NCBI RefSeq assembly: GCF_001712795.1
Contig: NZ_KV757658.1
Span: 203,007-267,006, forward strand
Length of the DNA: 64,000 nucleotides
DNA from: Nostoc sp. KVJ20
GTDB taxonomy: Bacteria > Cyanobacteriota > Cyanobacteriia > Cyanobacteriales > Nostocaceae
Direction of reading: 5' to 3'
Of this stretch, positions 43,916 to 52,606 are shown piece after piece. Positions within the stretch are counted from its first letter, which is position 1. Every line of letters starts with the position of its first letter. Both the position numbers and the translations under genes were made by a program. A model generated the notes under the pieces. The model searched no databases. It saw only the letters and a list, made by a program, of their open reading frames with translations, and was not told the DNA's origin.

Positions 43916-43986
43916 GCTTTTTTCTAAAGCGATTTCATGATTATTTCAAGAGAGAACAACCGGACTTAGATTTCAGGAGAAATAGA

Positions 43987-44272
43987 ATGATACTTCAGGA
44001 TAAAGTGGCGTTAGTCACTGGTGGCACATCGGGAATCGGCAGAGCAACCGCGTTAGCGTACCCCTACGGGGAAGCAAGCTACGCGCAGCGTTCCGTTGGC
44101 GCAGCCTCTCGTAGAGAAGGAAAGCTTAACGTTCGCGTAGCGTCTCGCAGAGAAGTTATCGCCTTCGGTGCTGCTGGAGCAAAGGTAGTATTCTCAGGCA
44201 GACGCGACGCAGAAGGTTAAAAAACCGCCAAACTGATTCGTGAAACAGGCGCTGAATGCTTATACGTCCATT
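43987..44272 (+). pseudogene. SDR gene 5' stub (copy 2) with in-frame repeat insertion
   Basis: MILQDKVALVTGGTSGIGRA starts a normal SDR cofactor site. After ATALAY, a GC-rich Nostoc repeat (44053-44162) is inserted without closing the frame. SDR-like residues resume (AAGAKVVFSGRRDAEG) until a stop at 44218-44220; KTAKLIRETGAECLYVH follows in the same frame, then the gene is lost. Non-functional. Confidence 0.75.
44053..44162. repeat. Composite Nostoc interspersed repeat within the SDR stub
   Basis: Several units: GTTAGCGTACCCCTACGGGG, GCAGCGTTCCGTTGGC, GTAGCGTCTCGCAGAGAAG. 44082-44131 is identical over 50 bp to 45847-45896 in another SDR stub. Confidence 0.7.
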
Positions 44273-44385
44273 GAAACAAGTTCACTAACATCACAAGAAT
44301 CTGACAAATCATTTTAAGAATCTGAAAGCAGTCAAGCATTGGAACTCAAGACACTTTAGATAGATAGAACCAGGAGTATTTAATC

Positions 44386-44967
44386 ATGCTCAAAGAGCAA
44401 ACTGTAGACGAACAAGCAAATTTACAAGCAACTACCAATTTGACACCAGCCCAGGAGTATTTGCAAGCACTTTGGGAAGAGCATTTACAGTACGAGTTTG
44501 GCACTCACAGTACTGAAGATGCCGTCGCTACGATGGTTGAAGATGCTTATGTTAACCACATCCCGGTAATGACTGGGGGAGTCGGGAAACCAGCACTGCG
44601 CGAGTTTTATTCCAAATACCTCATTCCACAGATGCCGCCGGACACGGAGTTGACCCTAATCTCGCGCACGATCGGGACAGATCAACTCGTGGATGAAATG
44701 GTGGCTAAGTTCACTCATACTGTTTGGATGGAATGGATATTACCCGGCGTTGCTCCCACCGGAAAACGGGTGGAAGTGCCAGTAGTAGCGATCGTCCAGT
44801 TCCGTGACGGCAAACTAGCCCACGAACACATTTACTGGGATCAGGCAAGTGTATTGGTTCAAGTCGGCTTGCTCGACCCGGGTACACTTCCCGTCGTGGG
44901 CGTTGACAGTGCGCGTAAGGCGATCGATCCCAACTTACCTTCAAACACACTAATCGATCGCACTTAG
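44386..44967 (+). CDS. SnoaL/NTF2-fold ester-cyclase-like protein
   Basis: 193 residues. The core EHLQYEFGTHSTEDAVATMV, DAYVNHIPVMTGG, DELIVR-like acidic strand, and VVAIVQFRDGKLAHEHIYWD are typical of SnoaL-like polyketide-cyclase or steroid-isomerase folds. It has a paralogue at 54604-55189 that is frameshifted. The two share an upstream leader (GTCAAGCATTGGAA) and an inverted or direct GAATCTGA motif, so they were probably co-regulated. The next gene is an alpha/beta hydrolase 29 bp downstream. Confidence 0.82.
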   Translation: MLKEQTVDEQANLQATTNLTPAQEYLQALWEEHLQYEFGTHSTEDAVATMVEDAYVNHIPVMTGGVGKPALREFYSKYLIPQMPPDTELTLISRTIGTDQLVDEMVAKFTHTVWMEWILPGVAPTGKRVEVPVVAIVQFRDGKLAHEHIYWDQASVLVQVGLLDPGTLPVVGVDSARKAIDPNLPSNTLIDRT

Positions 44968-44996
44968 CGATCGCGACTAAATGTAGGAGTCATCCA

Positions 44997-45725
44997 ATGT
45001 CAACTTTTGTCTTAGTTCACGGCTCATGGCATGACGGTTCTGCTTGGGAACCTGTCATCAAACATTTAGAAGCTAAAGGGCATCAAGCGTTTGCTCCCAC
45101 GATCGCAGGTCATGGCAAAGGCGCGAATAAGAATGTTAACCATGCTCAATGTACACAATCGATCGTCGATTACATTGTTGACAAAGACTTAACCGATATC
45201 GTCCTACTCGGACATAGTTTCGGTGGCACGATTATTGCGAAAGTTGCCGAAGCAATTCATGAGCGCATTCGACGGCTCATCTTCTTAGATGCTTTTGTCC
45301 TCAATGATGGTGAAAGCCTCAGAGATATACTCCCACCGGACTATCAAACGTTAAACGACCAACTAGCGAGAACATCGGACGACAATACGCTGATGCTACC
45401 TTTTGAGATTTGGCGAGAAACGTTTCTCAACGACACTGACCTCGACCTGGCTAAATCTAGTTACGCACAATTATCGCCCGAACCGTATCAACCGTTAATT
45501 GACAAGTTGGACTTGAAGCAGTTTTACTCGTTGCCCATTCCTAAAAGTTACCTCTACTGTACAGAAGATAATGTCCTCCCTCAAAGCGAACAGTGGGGTT
45601 GGCATCCGAGAATGTCTAACCGCTTGGGGATATTTCGGCTTGTACAAATGCCCGGTAGTCACGAGGTGATATTTTCTAATCCGATCGGTTTAGCAGAAAA
45701 AATTATCGTGGCAGGACGCGATTAG
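44997..45725 (+). CDS. Alpha/beta hydrolase, EST/hydroxynitrile-lyase-like
   Basis: 242 residues. Oxyanion-hole strand FVLVHGSWHDGSAWEPVI, nucleophile elbow LGHSFGGTI (S74), and a C-terminal histidine in MPGSHEVIFSN; the acid is probably in the YCTEDN loop. Similar to the MenH/SABP2-like family acting on small esters. Paralogue at 56397-57143 and a fragment at 58765-58821. Good AGGAG upstream. It probably shares a transcript with the NTF2-fold gene. Confidence 0.9.
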   Translation: MSTFVLVHGSWHDGSAWEPVIKHLEAKGHQAFAPTIAGHGKGANKNVNHAQCTQSIVDYIVDKDLTDIVLLGHSFGGTIIAKVAEAIHERIRRLIFLDAFVLNDGESLRDILPPDYQTLNDQLARTSDDNTLMLPFEIWRETFLNDTDLDLAKSSYAQLSPEPYQPLIDKLDLKQFYSLPIPKSYLYCTEDNVLPQSEQWGWHPRMSNRLGIFRLVQMPGSHEVIFSNPIGLAEKIIVAGRD

Positions 45726-45772
45726 CCGCAGGATTTGCAACTGTGTTTATTGATTGAAACAGGAGAAACAGA

Positions 45773-45980
45773 ATGATACTTCAAGATAAAGTGGCGTTAG
45801 TCACTGGCGGCACAACGGGTATTGGTCGAGCAACGGCGTTAGCGTTCGCGCAGCGTTCCGTTGGCGCAGCCTCTCGTAGAGAAGGAAAGCTTAACGAAGT
45901 TATCGCTTATGCCCAACAACAGGCAAAGGTGGTGCTGGGTCGTCGAATTGATGAAGGTGAAGAAACTGTAAAAAATGCAA
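45773..45980 (+). pseudogene. SDR gene 5' stub (copy 3) fused to a foreign RidA gene
   Basis: MILQDKVALVTGGTTGIGRA then ATALAF, a repeat-encoded insert (RSVGAASRREGKLNEVI, DNA 45847-45896) and back to SDR sequence (YAQQQAKVVLGRRIDEGEET), truncated after VK. The open frame runs on to 46039 in unrelated sequence across the start of the RidA gene. The same 50-bp repeat insert as in copy 2 shows the stubs share ancestry. Confidence 0.75.
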
Positions 45981-46025
45981 AAACCGAACACCGCTTTCCA
46001 GCGACCCACAACAGGAGCATTCCAT

Positions 46026-46418
46026 ATGACCCAGCGTGACGCCGTTTTCCCCGCCGGTCGGCATGACCTCTACACGTCACAGACCTATTCCGCAGCGATC
46101 AGATCAGGTGACCTCCTGTTCGTGTCTGGTCAGGTCGGCAGTCGCAGCGATGGCTCGCCCGAGCCGGATTTTGAGGCTCAGGTCCGCCTGGCATTCTCCA
46201 ATCTCGAGGCGACCCTGCAAGCGGGTGGATGCAGGCTTGACGATATCGTCGACGTGACGACCTTTCATACCGATCCCGAGAATCAGTTCGGCACGGTCAT
46301 GACCGTTAAAAGCGAAGTTTTCCCGGAAGCGCCTTATCCGAATTGGACGGCGATCGGCGTCAACTGGCTCGGGGGGTTCGACTTCGAGATCAAGGTCATA
46401 GCCCGTATTCCAGGCTGA
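46026..46418 (+). CDS. RidA-family protein, GC-rich and probably transferred
   Basis: 130 residues. LYTSQTYSAAIRSGDLLFVS, GQVGSRSDG, FSNLEATLQAGG and the C-terminal FEIKVIARIPG are the RidA/YjgF trimer fold. The arginine that binds imines is at the expected C-terminal IAR position. Base composition is visibly higher in GC than the flanks, with codons such as GCC, GTC and CTC, suggesting a proteobacterial source. It is placed immediately after the SDR stub. RidA proteins hydrolyse reactive enamines or imines. Confidence 0.85.
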   Translation: MTQRDAVFPAGRHDLYTSQTYSAAIRSGDLLFVSGQVGSRSDGSPEPDFEAQVRLAFSNLEATLQAGGCRLDDIVDVTTFHTDPENQFGTVMTVKSEVFPEAPYPNWTAIGVNWLGGFDFEIKVIARIPG

Positions 46419-46569
46419 ATTCATCAGGCGGAGCGGGCGGCGAGATAACCCGACACTGCACTCGACCGACCCAGCATTTGTCATCAGGGCGAAGCAATTC
46501 GCGGGCTTATTGGTAAGTAAATTGCCGATTTGACGATCACATTAGTAATCACATACCCAGTAAAACACT

Positions 46570-47332
46570 ATGTCACAAAAACTCTCAGGAAAAGTTGCGC
46601 TTGTCACCGGAGGCACATCGGGAATCGGTAGAGCTACCGCGATCGCTTATGCCCAACAGCAAGCCAAGGTGGTGGTGGTGGGTCGTCGAATGGATGAAGG
46701 TGAAGAAACGGGTTCGATTGATTCAGGATGCTGGCAAAGAGGCGATTTTTGTGCAAGCAGATGTCACGAAAGAAGCCGATGTTAAAGCAATAGTTGATAA
46801 AGCGGTTGGCGTTTTTGGTCAGTTAGATATTGCCTTTAATAATGCAGGAGTTGGCGGCGAAAATCCCTCATTGATTGAGCAAACAGAAGCTGAATACGAT
46901 CGCACGATGAACGTCAATGTCAAAGGCGTTTGGTTGTCGATGAAGTATGAAATCGCTCAGATGTTGAAACAGGGAAGGGGTTCGATCGTCAATACGGCAT
47001 CCGCGTATGGAGTCGTTGCATTTCCTACCTTCCCCCTCTACACCGCGAGTAAAAGTGCAGTAATAGGCTTGACAAAAGCGGCTGCGCTCCAATATGCCAA
47101 AGCGGGTATTCGCATCAATGTCGTTGCACCAGCGGTAATCGAAACAGATATGTTTGAAGCAGCTACAGGTGGGCAGGATGAAGCCAAAGCTTACATGACA
47201 GGACTTCACCCGATCGGACGAATTGGAACACCGCTTGAAGTTGCAAATGCAGTCCTGTTTTTATCATCTGACCTAGCATCGTTTACAACAGGTGCAACAT
47301 TGATGGTAGATGGTGGGTTTGTAGCGCAATAG
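46570..47332 (+). pseudogene. SDR-family oxidoreductase with a single frameshift
   Basis: MSQKLSGKVALVTGGTSGIG to MDEGEET reads in one frame. From about 46710 an extra G (ACGGGTTCG) shifts it, and VRLIQDAGKEAIFVQADVTK, NNAGVGGENP, NTASAYGVVAFPTFPLYTAS then K and ATLMVDGGFVAQ continue in the +1 frame. All catalytic residues (S, YxxxK) are present, so one base separates it from a full-length SDR of about 253 residues. It could be a sequencing error, a recent mutation or a phase-variable site. Confidence 0.8.
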
Positions 47333-47490
47333 TCGATCGGCAGTGCGAAATGTTTGATACAGCACTTCAAATGACTCACTAAAGTAACACTGAAATCGGT
47401 TCGCTAATTCCATCGGAAACTCCATAGGAATCTGCAAGAAGTTGAGTGTTGGAACTGACTACACTCAAGTGAACTAAGACAAAGAGAATT

Positions 47491-47597
47491 TATACCAATT
47501 CGGCTTAAGTTTGCACAGTATTAAAGCCTCCAAAGCCTTATGCAAGGGGATCTTCCATCATTTATGAAGCTGTAAGCTTCACACGAAATTGGTATTA
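47491..47597. repeat. MITE-like element upstream of the CPBP gene
   Basis: TATACCAATTCGG at the left and CGAAATTGGTATTA at the right are imperfect inverted ends of a 107-bp AT-rich unit, with an internal AAGCTGTAAGCTT palindrome-like stretch. Similar ACCAATT-ended repeats are common in Nostocales. Confidence 0.5.
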
Positions 47598-47610
47598 GGA
47601 GGTGATGATT

Positions 47611-48354
47611 ATGTCCAAAGTGTTTTCTAACTCCCCACAGGGACAGGGAAAGACCATCGCCGCTGTTTCAGAGCAGTCCTCACTCAATAAGCCCTCCCGT
47701 CCGGGTTGGCTTGAGATTGTCGTCGGTCTTGTCATCTACGCGATCGTCGGGTTCGTCGGTGTTTCGCAATTCAGGCGACTCGGTCTCGACCCCGCGATCT
47801 ACGGACTGATCTTGACTTCTTGGACGGGTGTCGCCACGTTAATTGCGTTCGCGGTGGCGGCGCGGCTGCGGCTTCGTTCCCTAAGCGCCTTCGGTGTGCG
47901 CCGCACTTCCGCACGCTGGCTCCTGATTGGGGTCGGAGTCGGAGTGGTTGCCTTCGTGCTCAAGGGTTTGGCGATCCTGGCATGGATCAAGGTCACCGGG
48001 GACACGAACAATATCCAGGATGTTTATGCAGATGGTGCTCGCGGTGGGTTACTGTCTCTGGTTTTAAGTATGGTGTTCCTCACGGTCTTTTCACCCTTCG
48101 GCGAGGAACTGCTCTATCGCGGCATCGTCACCAACGCGCTATTGCGCTACGGTCCGTTTGTTGGGGTTGTGGGCAGCACTGTCATCTTCGCCCTCATGCA
48201 CGGGATCAACTACACCTTCCCCGCAGCAATGGTGGCGGGTCTTGCCACCGCCGAGATCTTCCGCCGCAGTAGATCGATCTGGCCCGGTCTCGTCGTCCAC
48301 GTCGTTTTCAACCTCCCCTCGTTTCTGCTCGTAGTATTTACCAGCATAGGCTGA
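47611..48354 (+). CDS. CPBP-family intramembrane protease, GC-rich
   Basis: 247 residues from the ATG at 47611, 8 nt after AGGAGG. Multiple helices with FGEELLYRGIV (EExxxR), FALMHGINYTFPAA (motif 2 His) and LVVHVVFNLPSF (motif 3 His, Asn): complete Rce1-like active site. GC-rich codon use differs from the neighbouring cyanobacterial genes and suggests acquisition from a high-GC donor. Unrelated in sequence to the CPBP protein at 43103. Confidence 0.85.
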   Translation: MSKVFSNSPQGQGKTIAAVSEQSSLNKPSRPGWLEIVVGLVIYAIVGFVGVSQFRRLGLDPAIYGLILTSWTGVATLIAFAVAARLRLRSLSAFGVRRTSARWLLIGVGVGVVAFVLKGLAILAWIKVTGDTNNIQDVYADGARGGLLSLVLSMVFLTVFSPFGEELLYRGIVTNALLRYGPFVGVVGSTVIFALMHGINYTFPAAMVAGLATAEIFRRSRSIWPGLVVHVVFNLPSFLLVVFTSIG

Positions 48355-48439
48355 CCTGGCACCTCCTCAAGTCAATCAGATATTGCAAGCTGTCTCAGCA
48401 ACGCGAAACAGAGTCAAACCTACTGAACAAAGGAACACA

Positions 48440-48480
48440 ATGAATTAGCCCAATTTTTTGTCACCCCCGGTTATAACGAA
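48440..48480 (+). pseudogene. RidA gene 5' stub
   Basis: A leader (CAACGCGAAACAGAGTCAAA, then AAGGAACAC) and ATGAATTAGCCCAATTTTTT plus ACCCCCGGTTATAACG match the start of the RidA genes at 55224 and 59795 for 13 codons, with codon 3 changed to TAG. It is fused to the SDR gene that follows. Confidence 0.7.
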
Positions 48481-48490
48481 AGGAAAAGAA

Positions 48491-49459
48491 ATGGTTGAAA
48501 AATTTGGTGCAAAATCGACCGCCGACGAGGTGCTTGCGGGCATTGATCTCAAGGGAAAGCGATTTCTCATTACAGGTGCATCGTCGGGCATTGGGCTTGA
48601 AACCGCCCGCTCACTGGTCTCTCACGGCGCTAGCGTCGTCGGTGCGGTCAGAAACCTCGCTAAAGCTGAGCTAGCCACTGCATCGGTTCGTGATGCCGCG
48701 TCGCAAAGAGGTGGCAGCCTGGAGTTGATCGATCTCGATCTAGCATCCTTGCAAAGCGTTCGTGCCTGTGCGGATAAACTGTTGGCTGACGAACAGCCGT
48801 TCGATGCCATCATCGCTAACGCTGGCGTTATGGCAACTCCGTTCGGTCGAACGATCGACGGCTTTGAAGTTCAGTTCGGGACCAACCATCTTGGTCATTT
48901 CGCCCTGATCAATGGGATCGAGCCGCTGCTTGCCGAGAATGGACGGCTGGTAGTCTTGTCGTCGCTCGCGCATCGCGGTGCCAATATCGACTTGGACGAT
49001 CCGAATTTCGAGCAGCAGGCGTATGACCCATGGGTTGCCTATAGTCGATCGAAAACTGCCAATTCACTGTTCGCTGTGGAGTTTGACAGGCGGCATCGCG
49101 ATCGCGGCATTCGGGCTGCTTCGGTGATGCCCGGAAACAGTTTCACGGATCTACCCCGCCATCTCTCGCCGGAGGATTTGCAGGGACTTTTGCAGGCTGT
49201 TGACGCAGCGCGCACCGAAGCGGGTCTGCCGCCGAAAGGGTTGAAAGAAATTCCGCAGGCAGCCGCGACATCGGTTTGGGCCGCAGTTGTGGTGAATAGA
49301 GACGAGATCGGTGGACATTATCTCGAAGATTGCGCGATCGCACCGATTGATGACACGCCCAACCCGTTTGCCGACGGTGTCAGGTCGTATGCGCTCGACG
49401 CGAACAAAGCCAAGCAGCTTTGGGCGAAAAGCGAGGAATTGATCAGCGCTGCGTCTTAA
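48491..49459 (+). CDS. SDR-family oxidoreductase, retinol-dehydrogenase/WWOX-like
   Basis: 322 residues from the ATG at 48491 with AAAGG upstream. ITGASSGIGLETARSL, NAGVMATPFG, NHLGHFALINGIEPLL, VVLSSLAHRG and YSRSKTANSLFAVEF give a complete active site of the extended-helix type SDRs (retinol dehydrogenase-like). The substrate is unknown. Its leader has been replaced by a RidA gene leader plus stub, so expression may be under the RidA promoter. Confidence 0.92.
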   Translation: MVEKFGAKSTADEVLAGIDLKGKRFLITGASSGIGLETARSLVSHGASVVGAVRNLAKAELATASVRDAASQRGGSLELIDLDLASLQSVRACADKLLADEQPFDAIIANAGVMATPFGRTIDGFEVQFGTNHLGHFALINGIEPLLAENGRLVVLSSLAHRGANIDLDDPNFEQQAYDPWVAYSRSKTANSLFAVEFDRRHRDRGIRAASVMPGNSFTDLPRHLSPEDLQGLLQAVDAARTEAGLPPKGLKEIPQAAATSVWAAVVVNRDEIGGHYLEDCAIAPIDDTPNPFADGVRSYALDANKAKQLWAKSEELISAAS

Positions 49460-49596
49460 AGGTTATCGCGCACATCTAAACGCAATAATCCATTCCACTT
49501 TCGTACTTGGATGAACACTCACAAGAATGCCTGATTGACGTATAAGCGTTAATCACCATGCCTTACGTTTCCCATAAACTCAACCAGGAAAACACC

Positions 49597-50352
49597 ATGT
49601 CACAAAAACTCTCAGGAAAAGTTGCGCTTGTCACTGGCGGCTCTAGCGGTATCGGACTCGCCACTGCTAAGCGATTTGTCGCTGAAGGTGCCTATGTCTT
49701 TATCACGGGTCGTCGTCAGCCAGAACTCGATGCTGCTGTAAACGAAATTGGTAAGAATGTGACTGGCATTCAGAGCGATGTCTCAAATCTGGCAGACCTC
49801 GATCGTCTTTACGCCATGATCGAGCAAGAGCAAGGTCACTTGGATGTAATCTTTGCGAATGCTGGTGGTGGTGAATTCATCCCGCTTGGATCGATCACCG
49901 AAGAACACTTTGACAAAACCTTCAACACCAATGTCAAGGGTCTACTGTTCACTGTGCAGAAGGCACTGCCGCTGATGCCAGAGGGCGCTTCCATCATCCT
50001 GAATGCCTCAACTGCTTCCATCAAGGGTATGCCAGCTTCCAGCGTGTATAGCGCCACCAAAGCCGCCGTGCGATCGTTTGCCCGCACCTGGACAGTCGAC
50101 CTCAAAGACCACCAGATTCGAGTGAATGTGGTCAGCCCTGGTCTCATTCCGACTCCCGCTTACGATCTTCTCTGGGGACTCAGTGAAGAGCAACTGAAAG
50201 AATTGGTGGCGAACCTAGCTAAAAATGTCCCATTGGGACGAGCTGGTACGCCCGACGAGATCGCCAAAGCCGTTGTCTTTCTGGCTTCAGATGACAGCAG
50301 CTATGTAAGCGGCATTGAGCTATTCGTCGATGGTGGCTTCACACAAATCTAA
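49597..50352 (+). CDS. SDR-family oxidoreductase
   Basis: 251 residues from the ATG at 49597; the first ten codons (MSQKLSGKVALVTGG) are the same as those of the frameshifted SDR at 46570. VTGGSSGIGLATAKRF, NAGGGEF, NASTASIKGMPASSVYSATK and GIELFVDGGFTQI are complete. Glucose/ribitol-dehydrogenase-like. An open extension of 13 codons upstream is probably untranslated leader. Confidence 0.92.
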   Translation: MSQKLSGKVALVTGGSSGIGLATAKRFVAEGAYVFITGRRQPELDAAVNEIGKNVTGIQSDVSNLADLDRLYAMIEQEQGHLDVIFANAGGGEFIPLGSITEEHFDKTFNTNVKGLLFTVQKALPLMPEGASIILNASTASIKGMPASSVYSATKAAVRSFARTWTVDLKDHQIRVNVVSPGLIPTPAYDLLWGLSEEQLKELVANLAKNVPLGRAGTPDEIAKAVVFLASDDSSYVSGIELFVDGGFTQI

Positions 50353-50442
50353 GATCGCTTCCTAGTTAAAAAGCACTAACTGATCGCGTGTAAAAGTCCA
50401 TCTATAAACTTCCCATCGAACAGAGTCGAAGGAGAAACACAC

Positions 50443-50766
50443 ATGCCACAGGAAAAGATGCCACAAGTCTCTGACAAAGAACTGATGATGAGTAACACGC
50501 TTATGATTCAGCCTAAGTACCGCGAGGAGTTCTTAATGGAACTCCGGGAGATCCTGCCTCAAGCCCGCCGTTTGGAAGCGTGCATCTCACTTGAGGTCGG
50601 TGAGGTCGCCGATCAGCCTGGGATGTTTGTGCTGTCCGAGCGCTGGCGTAACGGAAACGAGTACCTGAACGAGATCCTGCAACTGCCCTTCTACCAGCGG
50701 TACCTGGAACGCAGCAAACCATTCTACGCAGTTCCGAGAGCAGTTCTCGTCCTCACGTCAATCTAA
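50443..50766 (+). CDS. Antibiotic-biosynthesis-monooxygenase (ABM) fold protein
   Basis: 107 residues; GGAG upstream of the ATG at 50443. MIQPKYREEFLMELREILPQ, ARRLEACISLEVGEV and MFVLSERWRNGNEYLNE show the dimeric ferredoxin-like ABM fold of quinol monooxygenases such as YgiN. Cofactor-free oxidation of quinols or simple ligand binding is possible. Positioned after an SDR, in a run of redox genes. Confidence 0.78.
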   Translation: MPQEKMPQVSDKELMMSNTLMIQPKYREEFLMELREILPQARRLEACISLEVGEVADQPGMFVLSERWRNGNEYLNEILQLPFYQRYLERSKPFYAVPRAVLVLTSI

Positions 50767-50899
50767 ATGGGTGCTGTGTCCAGAGCGGTCACCTAACAAT
50801 GCAGCAGACGGTCTCAAGCCGCTAGTGCTGCGTTCAAGTTTCTTTGCCGCCGCTGATTTAATCTGTTGGGCGTTTCGGGTAATGTGAGGTGTGGAACGG

Positions 50900-51286
50900 A
50901 TGACGGATAAACTTGAGTACAACAAACAGACGGTCACGGCGTTTTATGACCTGATGTTCAATCAGTGTCAGCCCGCAGAAGCCATCGAGAAATATGTCGG
51001 CGATGTGTACATCCAGCACAACCCAGCGGTGGCCGACGGGAAGCAGGCTTTCATCGAATATTTCGAGAGGATGGCGAAAGAATATCCGGGCAAGTGCGTC
51101 CAGTTTAAGCGCATCTTCGCTGAAGGCGATTATGTAGTCTTGCATTGCTACCAGCAATGGCCGGGCGACAACGACTGGGCGGGCATCGACATCTTCCGCC
51201 TGGATGATAAAGGCAAGATAGTCGAGCATTGGGACGTGCTTCAGACCATCCCGGAAGCGTCAGCTAACGATAACACGATGTTCTGA
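50900..51286 (+). CDS. SnoaL-like NTF2-fold protein
   Basis: 128 residues from the ATG at 50900. QTVTAFYDLMFNQCQPAEAI, YIQHNPAVADGKQAFIEYFE and FRLDDKGKIVEHWDVLQTIP are hallmark SnoaL-like sequences (predicted ester cyclases or isomerases; H and D of the EHWDV segment near the pocket). Base composition is GC-richer than its neighbours. Function unproven. Confidence 0.85.
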   Translation: MTDKLEYNKQTVTAFYDLMFNQCQPAEAIEKYVGDVYIQHNPAVADGKQAFIEYFERMAKEYPGKCVQFKRIFAEGDYVVLHCYQQWPGDNDWAGIDIFRLDDKGKIVEHWDVLQTIPEASANDNTMF

Positions 51287-51363
51287 ACGGTTGAGTGCTG
51301 GTAGTGTGAAGGCCGGTTTGTACAACGGCACTGTTTATTCTAAATCAAGGAGAGTTGGCACAG

Positions 51364-52332
51364 ATGGAATCTATGAAAGCAGCCGTATTAACTGCGTTTG
51401 GTGATGCTGAGAAGTTTGAGATTCAAACTGTTCCTATACCAACACTGAAGGCGAATCAGGTGTTAGTCAGAGTTTGTGCAACCTCGATTAATCCGGTCGA
51501 TTACCAAACTCGTCGTGGTGATTACAAGGAACTGGTTCAATTACCCGCCATCCTTGGAGTCGATGTTTCAGGGGTGATTGAGGCAATTGGCGAAGCTGTG
51601 ACTGATTTCAAGGTGGGAGACAACGTGTATTACTCACCGCAAATTTTTGGAGAATTCGGTAGCTACGCTCAGTATCATGTGGCTGATGCAGCGATTGTTG
51701 CATTGAAGCCTGCAAATCTATCGCACATTGAAGCAGCTTCTTTTCCGCTTGCAGGCGGAACGGCTTGGGATTGTCTAGTGACTAGGGGCAATCTACAAGT
51801 TGGTGAAACAGTTCTCATCCATGCGGGTGCGGGTGGAGTAGGTTCGATCGCAGTTCAACTCGCCAAAGCGATCGGGGCATACGTTTTTGCGACGTGTAGT
51901 TCTAGAAACCGAGATTTCGTGACAGAACTGGGCGCAGATCGGGTGATTGATTACAAAAATGAAGATTACGTAGAAGTCATTCGTCAAGAAACAAATGGAC
52001 TGGGTGTGGATTTAGTTCTAGATACGATCGGTGGAGAAACAATTCAGCGTAGTCTAGGAATCATTCGTCCCTTCGGTAGGCTTACAAGCATTGTAGACAT
52101 TGCAACTCCGCAATCGCTTCTTGAAGCATGGGGCAAGAATCTGACGATTCATTTTGTTTTTTCACCCCAGTACCGAGCAAAATTAGAGGCTTTGACAAAA
52201 CTCATCGAGCGTCATCAGCTTCGCCCAGTGATTGATTCAGTATGGTCTTGGGATCAGGTCGTTCTGGCACATCAGCGTCTAGAGCAGGGAGGAACACGGG
52301 GCAAAGTCGTGCTGAAGTTTACAGAAGATTAG
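51364..52332 (+). CDS. NADPH:quinone oxidoreductase, MDR superfamily
   Basis: 322 residues from the ATG at 51364, after AGGAGAG. The GroES-like part (KANQVLVRVCATSINPVDYQ) is followed by the Rossmann part VLIHAGAGGVGSIAVQLAKA and GADRVIDYKNED. No structural zinc cysteines are seen, as expected of quinone reductases. It probably reduces quinones or enals with NADPH, in keeping with the redox theme of the region. Confidence 0.92.
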   Translation: MESMKAAVLTAFGDAEKFEIQTVPIPTLKANQVLVRVCATSINPVDYQTRRGDYKELVQLPAILGVDVSGVIEAIGEAVTDFKVGDNVYYSPQIFGEFGSYAQYHVADAAIVALKPANLSHIEAASFPLAGGTAWDCLVTRGNLQVGETVLIHAGAGGVGSIAVQLAKAIGAYVFATCSSRNRDFVTELGADRVIDYKNEDYVEVIRQETNGLGVDLVLDTIGGETIQRSLGIIRPFGRLTSIVDIATPQSLLEAWGKNLTIHFVFSPQYRAKLEALTKLIERHQLRPVIDSVWSWDQVVLAHQRLEQGGTRGKVVLKFTED

Positions 52333-52606
52333 ATCGGCTTTGCGGCACTGGTAATGGCTAAATGGATCGGAGTTTGATTGTGTGCTGAGGGTCAATATTG
52401 ATTGAAACAGGAGAAAACCGACCTAATCCTTGGGGCATTCTCACAATCTTGCACAGACACATCAGCCAGTAGGGTGCATTATCGATAGCGTATTGCACCG
52501 AACACAAGACTGCTGCATTTCTAACTTGTGAAAAACTCTGTGATTCACCCCGTTGAGTCAGGCTCAAATGATACACATACTTGTCTAGTTCTGAAGAGGC
52601 AATTCT
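52333..52606. other. Intergenic region with a leader remnant
   Basis: TTGATTGAAACAGGAGAAA at about 52395-52415 copies the leader ahead of the SDR stub at 45773, but no SDR codons follow. The rest looks like the pirin gene's promoter region. Confidence 0.5.
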
